Source of the DNA: Bifidobacterium asteroides
Lineage (GTDB): Bacteria; Actinomycetota; Actinomycetes; Actinomycetales; Bifidobacteriaceae
NCBI RefSeq assembly: GCF_019469425.1
Contig: NZ_CP048272.1
Location: forward strand, 930,001-994,000
DNA length: 64,000 bases
Direction: 5' to 3'
A program made the translations under genes and the position numbers. A model generated the notes under the pieces. It saw nothing but the letters and a program-made list of their open reading frames with translations, was not told where the DNA came from and searched no databases. Below are positions 30,668-38,958 of this stretch, in pieces (position 1 is the first letter of the stretch; each line of letters starts with the position of its first letter).

Positions 30668-31108
30668 TCAGAGCTGGTCGGCCAGCAACCGGTTGTAGAC
30701 GCAGCGCAGCTCGGTCTGGAAGGTCTCGGGGTCAATATCCGGATTCTGCTTGAACAGGTCGATCCACCAGTTGTTGACCGATCTGATCCGTTTACGAGCT
30801 ATATCTGCGCCCGACCTGGTCAGAGCAATGATATTGACCCGATGATCGGCAGGGTTCTGTTCACGGCTGACCAGGCCCAGGGCTTTTAAAGCTTTCAGGT
30901 CCCGGGCCAGCAGGCTGGGGTCTACACACAGGTCCCGGGCTATCTGGCGCTGGCTGAGGCCTGGATGATCGTAGAGATATACAATCAGATCACCTTGGGT
31001 GCCCCGTAAGGTGGAGTCACCTGTGTACCGGCTGGCATCGTTGCGTGCATGCCGGTAGATTCCGGCTATGCAACTGCTCAGGTTGTGGTAGTGACTCTTC
31101 TTCAACAT
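30668..31108 (-). CDS. MarR family transcriptional regulator
   Basis: A 146-residue winged-helix regulator. The recognition helix region LSQRQIARDLCVDPSLLARDLKALKALGLVSREQNPADHRVNIIALT has the MarR wing signature DHRVN. Such dimers usually repress nearby genes and respond to small ligands. The start has AGGGGG nine bases upstream. It converges with the MFS gene, so it does not share a promoter with it; its upstream neighbour is the HAD phosphatase gene 430 bases away. The target is unknown. Confidence 0.87.
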   Translation of the reverse strand: MLKKSHYHNLSSCIAGIYRHARNDASRYTGDSTLRGTQGDLIVYLYDHPGLSQRQIARDLCVDPSLLARDLKALKALGLVSREQNPADHRVNIIALTRSGADIARKRIRSVNNWWIDLFKQNPDIDPETFQTELRCVYNRLLADQL

Positions 31109-31491
31109 CGTTGCTGCCCCCTAGCTGGTAAGGATGATCACAGAGTTCGGCGGGCATGATTGACCCATGGACCCCTTCGGCGCCGTTCCCCTTCCAAGTC
31201 TCTTTCCGACAACTCCCAAGCTTCTGCCCGGCACGGACGACGCATTTTTCATCATATCAATACCGTCGACACCATGGGGATGGTCCACGATTCAGACACC
31301 GGCCAACCAAGCCATGATTTCCCTGGTGTCGATCCTGCTCGAAGTCTTTCAGTGTCGATTATCCAGGGATTTGCCGCCTGCTCCAGGCTTGTGGGCTAAA
31401 AAAGTGTCGCTTTGTCCATCCAAACAGGTAAGCACCTAACAGGGCGGGGTTGGCCGTGGTCGGGGACTATCACCGTCATTGCTCAACGGTG
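31109..31491. other. Gene-free stretch between marR and the HAD gene
   Basis: About 380 bases between divergent genes. Two overlapping frames (31160-31399 and 31167-31439) have no ribosome site or recognisable content. I see no RNA gene or strong repeat. Confidence 0.5.
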
Positions 31492-31500
31492 TGCTAGAAT
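31492..31500 (+). promoter_or_regulatory. Extended -10 promoter of the HAD phosphatase gene
   Basis: TGCTAGAAT matches the extended -10 consensus TGnTATAAT with one mismatch, 36 bases before the chosen ATG. The -35 region is weak, which is typical for extended -10 promoters. Confidence 0.55.
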
Positions 31501-31535
31501 ATTCCTTTTCGCCACGGGATCTGGAAAGGATCGGC

Positions 31536-32114
31536 ATGCGGGTATTGGACTTCGACGGCACCATCTACGATGGCGAAAGCCTGCTTGACTTCTACCTGTT
31601 CACTGCCCGCAAAGATCCACGGGTGCTACACTACCTGCCGATTGCCCTCTTCTATGCCGTCCGATACCGCCTGGGCCGGGTCACCCTGGAGCAGCTGGAC
31701 TCGGCCATGCGTCGGGTGGGCTCGCGCTACCTGCGTCTGCTGACCTCGCGTCCTGGCTTTGACATGGACCTGCTGGTCAGCCAATTCTGGGATGCCAACA
31801 TGCACAAGATCATGGATTGGTACACCCCCCAGGCCGACGACGTGGTGGTGACCGCCTCCTTCGATCTTGTGGCGGGGGAGGCCTGTCGTCGACTGGGCAT
31901 CACCCGGTGCATCGGCTCCACCCTGGATTTGGAGTCCCTGACCGTGGGCTATCTCAACTTTGGACCCGATAAGCCTCTGCACTTTCAGCGGATCCTGGGT
32001 CAGGAGACGGCCGTCGACGCCTTCTATACCGATTCAGCCTTTGATTTGCCCATGATTGATCTTGCCAGACGGGCCTACCTGGTCGAGCATGGCCGTGTTC
32101 GCCGCATCAAATAG
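31536..32114 (+). CDS. HAD superfamily IB phosphatase
   Basis: A 192-residue haloacid dehalogenase-type phosphatase. Motif I is DFDGTIYDGES at residue 5, motif II is the Thr/Ser in VVVTASFD, and motif IV is the DSAFDLPMIDLA acidic pair. The layout resembles the phosphoserine-phosphatase-like IB group, but the substrate is unknown. The ATG at 31536 has GGAAAGGATC upstream; an in-frame TTG at 31479 is unlikely because the promoter -10 box lies inside that stretch. Confidence 0.82.
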   Translation: MRVLDFDGTIYDGESLLDFYLFTARKDPRVLHYLPIALFYAVRYRLGRVTLEQLDSAMRRVGSRYLRLLTSRPGFDMDLLVSQFWDANMHKIMDWYTPQADDVVVTASFDLVAGEACRRLGITRCIGSTLDLESLTVGYLNFGPDKPLHFQRILGQETAVDAFYTDSAFDLPMIDLARRAYLVEHGRVRRIK

Positions 32115-32147
32115 GCAGGCTGGTCGCCATGGCTTTTATCAGTTGGT

Positions 32148-33194
32148 TCATGATTCGAAGGGAAAGGCCAATCCCCACTGGCGGCGCAGTGAGTCCATGA
32201 GCCCCATGATGCGCAGGGTGTCCTTGTGGGGCATCTGGGCGCACTCGGTCTTGCTATCCAGGATGGCCTGTGCGGCGCTGGCCACCTCGTACTCATAACC
32301 GGTAAGCTGGTCAGGGATGGGGTAGTGCTTCTTCGGCTTGTGATCAGCGTCGTACAGGTCGATGGACTCCACATTGTTGATATTGATGCACTCCAGGTAG
32401 CCTCGGTCTCCCCAGATGTCGCCGGTCCGGTCGCTGGCTGAGACCATGGAGCTGGTCGCTGCGCCCATGGATCCGTCCTGGTAGAAAATGGTCGTGGAGT
32501 TCTGGCTGTCGACGCCTTCCGGACTGCGGACCCAATCCGTGCAGATCCGTTCGATGGGCTTGGGTCCCATGACCATGTCGATGAAGTTGAGGGGGTAGAC
32601 GCCTACGTCGAGCAGGGCGCCTCCGGCCAGGGCCGGGTCGGTCATTCTGGCCTTGTCCACGGTCACATATCCGAGGTTGGCGGTGACCGTTCTGACGGTG
32701 CCGATTCCACCTGAGGAGACGATGTCGTCGATGATGGAGCGCGAGGGCATGTATCTGGTCCAGATGGCCTCGGTGCAGAGCAGACCGGTGCTCTCGGATG
32801 TCTCGATGACCTGCCTGGCCTGAATGGCGTTAGCAGCGAAGGACTTCTCGACCAGCACGTTCTTTCCCGCCTTCATGCAGGCGATGGCCTGCTCGGCATG
32901 GAGGCTGTGAGGCGTGGCGATGTAGACCAGATCCACATTAGGATCGGTCAGGAGCTCCTGGTAGGAGCCATAGGAATGTGGGAATCCATATTTTTTGGCG
33001 AATGCAGCTGCGCGATCCCCATCCCTGGAGGCCACGGCGTAGGGGGCGACCAGATGGCTGTATTGCCGGTCTTTGGACATCAAGACCACTGTCTTGGCCA
33101 AAGCATTGGCTATCCGTCCGGCACCGAGAATGGCGAAGTTGACCCGCATGCCCTTCTGCTCAGCTTCTCGCCGCTTGCCGTTCAATCTGCTCAT
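32148..33194 (-). CDS. Gfo/Idh/MocA family NAD(P)-dependent oxidoreductase
   Basis: A 348-residue oxidoreductase with an N-terminal Rossmann fold (FAILGAGRIANALAKTV, pattern GxGxxA) and the family motif EKSFAANA with its conserved Lys. The C-terminal substrate domain includes GGALLDVGVYPLNFIDM. Such enzymes act on sugars, inositols or related compounds; the substrate cannot be read. The start at 33194 has AAGGAG at ideal spacing but overlaps the end of vsr by 35 bases. A start at 33149 (MRVNFAILGAG) avoids the overlap but has its site too close. Confidence 0.83.
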   Translation of the reverse strand: MSRLNGKRREAEQKGMRVNFAILGAGRIANALAKTVVLMSKDRQYSHLVAPYAVASRDGDRAAAFAKKYGFPHSYGSYQELLTDPNVDLVYIATPHSLHAEQAIACMKAGKNVLVEKSFAANAIQARQVIETSESTGLLCTEAIWTRYMPSRSIIDDIVSSGGIGTVRTVTANLGYVTVDKARMTDPALAGGALLDVGVYPLNFIDMVMGPKPIERICTDWVRSPEGVDSQNSTTIFYQDGSMGAATSSMVSASDRTGDIWGDRGYLECININNVESIDLYDADHKPKKHYPIPDQLTGYEYEVASAAQAILDSKTECAQMPHKDTLRIMGLMDSLRRQWGLAFPFES

Positions 33195-33660
33195 CCTTGG
33201 CTCCTTCGTTTGGATTGCCGTTTTTTGTGATGGCCTCATACAATTTCCGCAGCGTTTCCCTGGCATGGTGTGCATCCAGCTGGCACTCCCAGACCGTGAA
33301 AACCCGCCAACCCATGGCTTTAAGCTTTTTGCCCTGCTCCTGATCCCGCAATCGGTTCCTCGTCAGCTTTGTGGTCCAATACTCTACATTGGATTTGGGA
33401 ATGGAAAATCTGTCGCAGTCCTGATGCATGTGCCAGAAACAGCCATTGACGAAGACCATTGTGCGCCACTTGGGCAGAACCACATCAGGATGGCCCGGAT
33501 ACCTCTTGTCGTTCTTGCGAAACCGCAGACCGCGCGAGAAGAGGTAGGACCGGACCCGGCGCTCTATTGATGTCTCCGTGCCCCTGATGCGGGACATGGT
33601 ATAGCTGCGTGTGCCGGGCTGGAATCTGCTGGGTGTCTTTTTTGAAACCATCCCCGGCAT
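33160..33660 (-). CDS. vsr: Very short patch repair (Vsr) DNA mismatch endonuclease
   Basis: A 166-residue Vsr-family endonuclease, which nicks DNA next to T:G mismatches arising when 5-methylcytosine deaminates. Family signatures are clear: MSRIRGTETSIE, YPGHPDVVLPKWRTMVFVNGCFWHMHQDC with the catalytic Asp and the His residues, WTTKLTRNRLRD, and GWRVFTVWECQL. The length is normal. The start codon is 660 or 651. It lies three bases downstream of the cyclophilin stop and overlaps the oxidoreductase start. No cytosine C5 methyltransferase, its usual partner, is present in the window. Confidence 0.93.
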   Translation of the reverse strand: MPGMVSKKTPSRFQPGTRSYTMSRIRGTETSIERRVRSYLFSRGLRFRKNDKRYPGHPDVVLPKWRTMVFVNGCFWHMHQDCDRFSIPKSNVEYWTTKLTRNRLRDQEQGKKLKAMGWRVFTVWECQLDAHHARETLRKLYEAITKNGNPNEGAKDEQIERQAARS

Positions 33661-33663
33661 GGC

Positions 33664-34203
33664 TCAGAGGATTTCGACGCTGTTGATCAAGACCGGCTCA
33701 AGGGGACGGTCGCCTGAGTCGGTGGTCACGGCATCCAGCTTGTCGACCACCTTCCGGGAATCCTCATCGGCAACCTGTCCGAAGATGGTGTGATGTCCGT
33801 TCAACCAGGGGGTGGGCACAGTGGTGATGAAGAACTGTGATCCGTTGGTGCCGTGAGTTTTTCCTGTGACGGGGTCGCGGCGTAGCCCTGCATTGGCCAT
33901 GGCGAGCTTGTAGGGTTCCTCAAAGGTCAGGGATGGGTCGATCTCATCGTCAAACTCGTAGCCGGGGCCGCCTGTGCCGGTGCCGAGCGGGCAGCCGCCC
34001 TGGATCATGAAGTCCTTGATGATCCGGTGGAAGGTCAGACCGTCGTAGAAAGGGTCCTGCCGCTTCTGGCCCGTCTCGGGATCGGTCCACTCTTTGCGGC
34101 CTGAGGCCAGATCCAAGAAGTTGGCTACGGTTTCAGGTGCCTGATCGCCAAAGAGATCCAGGCGAATATCGCCCTCTGAGGTATGCATGATGACTGTGCT
34201 CAT
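33664..34203 (-). CDS. Cyclophilin-type peptidyl-prolyl cis-trans isomerase
   Basis: A 179-residue cytoplasmic cyclophilin (no signal peptide) that speeds proline isomerisation during folding. The catalytic FHRIIKDFMIQGG and NGSQFFITT segments and the substrate-site WLNGHHTIFGQV are intact. A short insert near residue 35 (RKEWTDPETGQKRQDP) is typical of bifidobacterial and other actinobacterial PpiB-like proteins. It is followed three bases later by vsr. Confidence 0.93.
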   Translation of the reverse strand: MSTVIMHTSEGDIRLDLFGDQAPETVANFLDLASGRKEWTDPETGQKRQDPFYDGLTFHRIIKDFMIQGGCPLGTGTGGPGYEFDDEIDPSLTFEEPYKLAMANAGLRRDPVTGKTHGTNGSQFFITTVPTPWLNGHHTIFGQVADEDSRKVVDKLDAVTTDSGDRPLEPVLINSVEIL

Positions 34204-34216
34204 ACCTATAATTCTT

Positions 34217-34588
34217 TCATAAGACGGCGACGCGAACCGAGGATCCGAAGGGCATCAGGGCCAGGCGGGCCATCTTGAAAGCCTGCAGACCGAAGGGTAT
34301 GCCCACCACGGTCAGCATGGTGACCAGTCCGGCCACTAGATAGGCCAGGGCCAGCCACCAGCCGCCCAGGATAATCCAGAGCAGGTTGGCCAGCCATGAT
34401 CCCAGTCCGCCTCCGTAGATGACCTGTCGGCCAAATGGGGTCAAGGTCAGGCGCGCCATCTTGAAGGCCTGGAAGCCCAGGGGGATGCCTACCACGGTCA
34501 GGCAGAGCGCGATGCCTACCAGGGTCCAGGCCAGTGCGATGGCCAGTCCTCCCAGCAGCAGCCAGCAGATGTTGCCAATCAGGCGCAT
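34217..34588 (-). CDS. YccF domain membrane protein
   Basis: A 123-residue membrane protein of the YccF (DUF307) family with several hydrophobic segments. It has an internal duplication: a segment starting LTVVGIP and ending PFG appears at residues 30-53 and again at 92-115 with few changes. The function is unknown. Its start overlaps the end of tetR by 10 bases, so the two are likely co-transcribed and coupled. It lies between tetR and the cyclophilin gene. Confidence 0.85.
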   Translation of the reverse strand: MRLIGNICWLLLGGLAIALAWTLVGIALCLTVVGIPLGFQAFKMARLTLTPFGRQVIYGGGLGSWLANLLWIILGGWWLALAYLVAGLVTMLTVVGIPFGLQAFKMARLALMPFGSSVRVAVL

Positions 34589-35286
34589 GTAGGTCCTTCC
34601 GTCAGGGTGGCGGTGACGGCCTTGGCGCAGGCGGTCACCTTCTCGATGATGATGGTCAGTCGTGTCTGCCGTTGCTCGGGAGCAAGCTTTTGGTCCAGGG
34701 CATCAATCAGTCGCATACCGGATTGGACGATGCCTCGCGTCACCTCCACACCCATGGCCGGATCTGCTGGCCGCAGGGCTGTCCATGCCTGGATCAGCGG
34801 CTGGTTGACCTGCCGGTGGAAGTCCAGCAGGGCTTGGATTTGCCGGTCTGTGGACTGATCGTTCCTTGGGGCGGGCTCATGGGAATTCGAGGGGTTGCCG
34901 TAGATCAGGGCCTGGCGTAACTGCTCGTCGTGCTGTTCGGCGTAGAGGTTCATCAGCCAGCCGTGTCCGTGCAGTCCGGCCTGTTCCAGATTGGTGCGGG
35001 TCCAGACCTCGACTGTTCGGCGCGGGTCGTCTGTCGTACCCAAGGCCTGGTCCAGGGCCTGGCCCCAGTCGGGTAGGTGCCGCTCCATGACCATGTCGCA
35101 GAGCTGGTCGGCATCCCGGGCGTAGCGGTAGAGGGAGTTCCGGGCCAGATTGGTGCGTCGAGCCACCTCGGCCATGGTCAGCTGGCCGCGTCCGCCGGTG
35201 CGCAGGATGGCTTCGGCGGCGGTGATGATCTGGTCCAGGGTTTTGGCGCGGTGCTCCTGGAGCGTGGATTCGCGGATCCTGGGCAT
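34579..35286 (-). CDS. TetR family transcriptional regulator
   Basis: A 235-residue regulator. The N-terminal helix-turn-helix is clear (ILRTGGRGQLTMAEVARRTNLARNSLYRYARDADQL). The C-terminal ligand-binding domain is not recognisable. It is divergent from a drug-type MFS pump, and a perfect palindrome covers that pump's -10 box, so it probably represses the pump and itself. The start is the ATG at 35286 with AGGAGG a few bases upstream on the minus strand. Confidence 0.88.
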   Translation of the reverse strand: MPRIRESTLQEHRAKTLDQIITAAEAILRTGGRGQLTMAEVARRTNLARNSLYRYARDADQLCDMVMERHLPDWGQALDQALGTTDDPRRTVEVWTRTNLEQAGLHGHGWLMNLYAEQHDEQLRQALIYGNPSNSHEPAPRNDQSTDRQIQALLDFHRQVNQPLIQAWTALRPADPAMGVEVTRGIVQSGMRLIDALDQKLAPEQRQTRLTIIIEKVTACAKAVTATLTEGPTCA

Positions 35287-35352
35287 GGTCCTCCTTGCTC
35301 CGACCTACTGGGTGCAGTGATGATGAGTCGAGCTCAGCCGGTTATGTGGCAT

Positions 35353-35381
35353 ATGATATGGCCTCTTTGAAGCTGTGCCAA
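35353..35381 (-). promoter_or_regulatory. Promoter of tetR-yccF
   Basis: On the minus strand TTGGCA (35376-35381) and TATCAT (35353-35358) are separated by exactly 17 bases; each differs from consensus at one position. The tetR ATG lies about 67 bases downstream. The 9-bp GGCCTCTTT occurs twice (35360-35368 and 35390-35398), once inside the spacer. Confidence 0.65.
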
Positions 35382-35427
35382 ACTGCAAAGGCCTCTTTAG
35401 CCTGCGGCTTGTCCGCGCTGAGTGAAC

Positions 35428-35456
35428 TTGCCAGATGGGTTTTTGCGACGTATAGT
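35428..35456 (+). promoter_or_regulatory. Promoter of the MFS efflux gene
   Basis: TTGCCA (35428-35433) and TATAGT (35451-35456) are separated by exactly 17 bases, each with one mismatch to consensus. The -10 box lies in the centre of the palindrome at 35440-35464. Confidence 0.75.
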
Positions 35457-35464
35457 CGCAAAAA
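35440..35464. promoter_or_regulatory. Putative TetR operator, perfect palindrome
   Basis: TTTTTGCGAC-GTATA-GTCGCAAAAA: perfect 10-bp arms with a 5-base spacer, in the intergenic region shared by tetR and the MFS pump. It covers the spacer and -10 box of the pump promoter, so a bound repressor would block polymerase. Confidence 0.7.
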
Positions 35465-35495
35465 TATTTGCAGACCAGGGTGAGGGGAAGATCTG

Positions 35496-37190
35496 ATGAC
35501 CGGATCGGCAAGCATAGACGTGAAGAAGGGCAGTATGAAAGGCAGCCAAGAGTCCCAGGAGGCGGCGCCGCCATGGCGCGCCCTCTGGGTGTTGGCCCTG
35601 GGGCTGGCCATGATTGTGCTGGATTCGTCCATCGTTAACGTCTCCATACCCTCCATCATCGCCGCCATCCATATCAACCTGGCTCAAGCCCAGTGGGTTA
35701 CAGCCCTCTACAGCATCGTGCTGGCAGCCCTGCTCCTCCCTTCCGGTCGTCTGGGGGACATGATCGGACGCAAGCGAATCCTGCAGGTGGGCACGGTCAT
35801 CTTTGTGCTGGGTTCCGTCTTCGCCGCATCGGCTTCTTCTGGCGCACTGCTGCTTCTGGCTCGGCTTGTTCAGGGAATCGGTGGCTCCTTGGTCATGCCA
35901 TCCACCCTGTCTACCGTGTCTGCCACCTTCCGGGGCCGGCACCGGGCCACTGCATTCGGCATCTGGGGGGCCGTCATGTCTTCCGCTGCGGCGGTCGGCC
36001 CCTTCCTGGGCGGGGCTTTCACCAGCACTATCGGTTGGCGGTGGATCTTCCTGGTCAATTTGCCCCTGGGACTGATCGTTTTCCTGGCCAGTGCAGCCTT
36101 TGTGCCTGAGACCAAGTCTGCTCCCCGGCAGACTGGTGACCGGTGGGGGATGCTTGCCGACTGGAAGGGCATACTCCTTTCGGCTCTTGGGTCGGCCCTG
36201 GTGGTCTTTGCGCTGATCGAGGGGCAGACCTATGGCTGGTGGCGTCCCCGCGCCGCACTTGAACTTGGCCCACTGTACTTATCCACATCGGCGCCCCTGT
36301 CGCCGGTTCCGGTCAGTTTGCTTCTGGGATTGGCCCTGCTGGCTGCCTTTGCGCTGACCGAGCTGACCAGGGCGCGCAAGGGCAAGATAGTCATCCTGGA
36401 CGTGTCCATGTTCGCCATCGGTACCTTCGGCTGGGGCAACCTTACGGCCGCCATCGTCAACGCTGGTCAGTTCGCGGTCATGTTCATCCTGCCCCTCTAC
36501 CTGATCAACGCCAGAGGCCTGAGCCCCCTGGGGGCCGGATCCATCCTGGGCGTCATGGCCCTGGGATCAGTTGTGTCCGGCGGTCTGGCCCGGGTGGTCT
36601 CAGCCCGTCTGGGAGCCGGCGGCACGGTGCAGACGGGTCTGCTGATGGAGATTGTCGGCGTGGCCCTGTCCATTCTGCTCATGCATGGGTCGATGCCGGT
36701 CTGGCCCATGACTCTGACACTGATTATTTACGGTGCTGGTCTGGGCTTCGCCTCGGCGCAGCTGACCAGCCTGGTGTTGTCCGGTGTCCCGGTGGCCCAA
36801 TCCGGCCAGGCTTCGGCCACCCAATCCACCATCCGTCAGTGGGGGACTGCCCTGGGCGCCGCAGTCTCCGGTTCCGTCCTCTCACTTGCTCTGAGCCTGG
36901 TACTGCCAAGACATCTGACGGCCCTCAAGGGAATCTCAGCGCAGGTGGCCGATGGCCTGGTCAAATCGGTTCAGACCTCTGCAGGAAATGCCATCGTCGG
37001 TCTGCGAGCTCAGGGTACCCGGGGCCGGTTGGGAGCACTGGGTCCTCAGGTGACTCATGCCCTGACCGAAGGATTCACCCAAGGCGCCCAGTGGGCTATG
37101 GGCTTCGCAGTTCTTTTGCTGCTCCTGGGGCTAATCGCTTCAGTGCTGGTACGCCGGGCCGCCCGCAAGGCTGGTGCCGATAAGGTCTGA
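35496..37190 (+). CDS. MFS drug:H+ antiporter, DHA2 (14-TMS) type
   Basis: A 564-residue membrane transporter of the EmrB/QacA class with about 14 membrane segments. The family patterns are present: LDSSIVNVSIPSI in helix 1, GRLGDMIGRKR in loop 2-3, motif B LVQGIGGSLVMPSTLS, and motif C GPFLGGAFTSTIGWRWIFLVNLP. It likely exports toxic compounds using proton motive force; the substrates are unknown. The ATG follows GGTGAGGGGAAG. It is divergent from tetR and carries a palindromic operator over its promoter. Confidence 0.9.
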   Translation: MTGSASIDVKKGSMKGSQESQEAAPPWRALWVLALGLAMIVLDSSIVNVSIPSIIAAIHINLAQAQWVTALYSIVLAALLLPSGRLGDMIGRKRILQVGTVIFVLGSVFAASASSGALLLLARLVQGIGGSLVMPSTLSTVSATFRGRHRATAFGIWGAVMSSAAAVGPFLGGAFTSTIGWRWIFLVNLPLGLIVFLASAAFVPETKSAPRQTGDRWGMLADWKGILLSALGSALVVFALIEGQTYGWWRPRAALELGPLYLSTSAPLSPVPVSLLLGLALLAAFALTELTRARKGKIVILDVSMFAIGTFGWGNLTAAIVNAGQFAVMFILPLYLINARGLSPLGAGSILGVMALGSVVSGGLARVVSARLGAGGTVQTGLLMEIVGVALSILLMHGSMPVWPMTLTLIIYGAGLGFASAQLTSLVLSGVPVAQSGQASATQSTIRQWGTALGAAVSGSVLSLALSLVLPRHLTALKGISAQVADGLVKSVQTSAGNAIVGLRAQGTRGRLGALGPQVTHALTEGFTQGAQWAMGFAVLLLLLGLIASVLVRRAARKAGADKV

Positions 37191-37266
37191 AGGATCCGCA
37201 AGCCCGTCTTTTCTGTATCGGTCCCCACTTGGGACTGTCTGCCCGTGGGCCGGCCCTGACACGGTT

Positions 37267-37272
37267 TAGAAT
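37267..37272 (+). promoter_or_regulatory. -10 box of nadE
   Basis: TAGAAT ends one base before the first candidate nadE ATG (37274) and 7 bases before the second (37280). Transcription would start near 37279-37280, so the mRNA may be leaderless. No -35 box is clear. Confidence 0.5.
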
Positions 37273-37273
37273 C

Positions 37274-38953
37274 ATGGGTATGGGCATACAAGAGGAACAG
37301 CCGCGGCAGGATGGCGATCTGCTGGTGGCTCTGGCTCAGATCGACACCTGTGTGGGCGATCTTGACGGCAACGCCGATATTATTCTGGATTACTCCAGAA
37401 AGGCAGCGGAGCAGGGGGCGACCCTGGTGGTCTTTCCCGAGATGAGCCTGACCGGTTATCCAATCGAGGACTTGGCATTTCGGGCCAGCTTCCGTCGGGC
37501 CGCCTGGTCTCGTGCCGACCGTCTAGCCAGGGAGCTGGAGGAACAGGGTCTGGGCTATCTCTATGTGATCGTCGGGACCGTTGGCACCGATACGGATCAG
37601 GACAGGCCTCGCAATCGGCTGGTAGTCCTGCACCAGGGTCGGGTCGAGGCTGGCTACGACAAGCACTTCCTGCCCAACTACGGGGTCTTTGACGAGTACA
37701 GGATTTTCACCCCGGGGGATAGGACCGTCGTCCTGGAGATGCGGGGGCACCGGATTGGACTGGCTATCTGCGAGGACATATGGCAGGAGGGCGATCCCAT
37801 CAGCGACTTGGCTGGCCGGGACATCGACCTCCTGGTGACCATCAATGGCTCCCCTTTCGAGGAGGGCAAGGGGCATGTCCGTTACGAGCTGGCGGCTCGT
37901 CGGGCCAAGCAGGTTGGCGCGCCTCTGCTCTACCTGAACCAGGTAGGCGGGCAGGACGACCTGGTCTTTGACGGCGGCAGTTTCGTGGTGGACCGGGATG
38001 GCAACCTGCTGGAGCGCTCGCCCAGGTTCGTCCAGAATCTGTCCACTTGGACCCTGCCTGGACGTGGGGAGCACCCTTTGCCCAGCGAGTCCTGCATGGC
38101 CGAAGAGATGCCTGGGGACGAGGAGGTCTATCGGGCCTGCGTTCTGGGTCTGAAGGACTATATGGCCAAGAATCACTTCACCAGCGTCTGCCTGGGGTTG
38201 TCGGGCGGGATCGACTCGGCCCTGGTGGCGACCATGGCCGCCGATGCCTGCGGAGGGGAGCATGTGCGCGGCATCTCCATGCCCAGCCGCTACTCTTCGG
38301 AGGGCTCCCGGGATGATGCTGCCGATCTGGCCCAGCGCCTGGGCTTGCGTTACGTGGTCCAGTCAATAGGCCCTGAGTTCGACGCCTTCCAAGGGCAGCT
38401 ACATCTGGAGGGGGTTGCTGAAGAGAATCTGCAGGCCCGGATCCGCGGTGTCATCGTCATGGCCTACGCCAATGCCGAGGGGCTTCTGGCGCTGGCCACA
38501 GGCAACAAGTCCGAGCTGGCCTGCGGCTACTCAACTATTTATGGTGATGCGGTCGGCGGCTACGCGCCCATCAAGGATCTGCTCAAGACTCGGGTCTGGC
38601 AGCTGGCGCGATGGCGCAACGCCCAGGCTCGGGCACTGGGCAAACGTGAGCCCATTCCTATCAATTCCATCGTCAAGCCACCCTCGGCCGAGCTACGCCA
38701 AGGGCAGAAGGACTCTGATTCTCTGCCAGACTACAGCCTGCTTGACAAGGTTCTGGAGTCATACATCGAGCATGCGCATGGTCGGGCCGATCTTCTGGCC
38801 GACGGATTCGATCCTGACACAGTCGACACGGTCATGCGCCTGGTGGATCGGGCCGAGTGGAAGCGGCGTCAGTACCCGCTGGGACCCAAGGTCACATCTC
38901 TTGCCTTTGGCCGGGACCGTCGGCTGCCCGTCACCAACGCTTTCAAGGAGTGA
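37274..38953 (+). CDS. nadE: Glutamine-dependent NAD+ synthetase
   Basis: A 559-residue two-domain enzyme making NAD+ from deamido-NAD+, ATP and glutamine. The N-terminal nitrilase-type glutaminase has the Glu-Lys-Cys triad: Glu in VVFPEMSLTGYP, Lys in YDKHFLPNYG and Cys in GLAICEDIW. The C-terminal synthetase has the P-loop LGLSGGIDSALVAT near residue 310 and the GNKSELACGYSTIYGD motif. The length matches the two-domain actinobacterial form without the larger N-terminal insert. Start 37274 or 37280 is uncertain because of the adjacent -10 box; a frame from 37229 lies upstream of the promoter. A small gene follows with its own AAGGAG. Confidence 0.94.
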   Translation: MGMGIQEEQPRQDGDLLVALAQIDTCVGDLDGNADIILDYSRKAAEQGATLVVFPEMSLTGYPIEDLAFRASFRRAAWSRADRLARELEEQGLGYLYVIVGTVGTDTDQDRPRNRLVVLHQGRVEAGYDKHFLPNYGVFDEYRIFTPGDRTVVLEMRGHRIGLAICEDIWQEGDPISDLAGRDIDLLVTINGSPFEEGKGHVRYELAARRAKQVGAPLLYLNQVGGQDDLVFDGGSFVVDRDGNLLERSPRFVQNLSTWTLPGRGEHPLPSESCMAEEMPGDEEVYRACVLGLKDYMAKNHFTSVCLGLSGGIDSALVATMAADACGGEHVRGISMPSRYSSEGSRDDAADLAQRLGLRYVVQSIGPEFDAFQGQLHLEGVAEENLQARIRGVIVMAYANAEGLLALATGNKSELACGYSTIYGDAVGGYAPIKDLLKTRVWQLARWRNAQARALGKREPIPINSIVKPPSAELRQGQKDSDSLPDYSLLDKVLESYIEHAHGRADLLADGFDPDTVDTVMRLVDRAEWKRRQYPLGPKVTSLAFGRDRRLPVTNAFKE

Positions 38954-38958
38954 TCGCC

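Noticed and set aside
31167-31439. 90-residue frame in the gap before the HAD gene
   Set aside because: No ribosome site, no family pattern, and overlaps another frame of equal quality.
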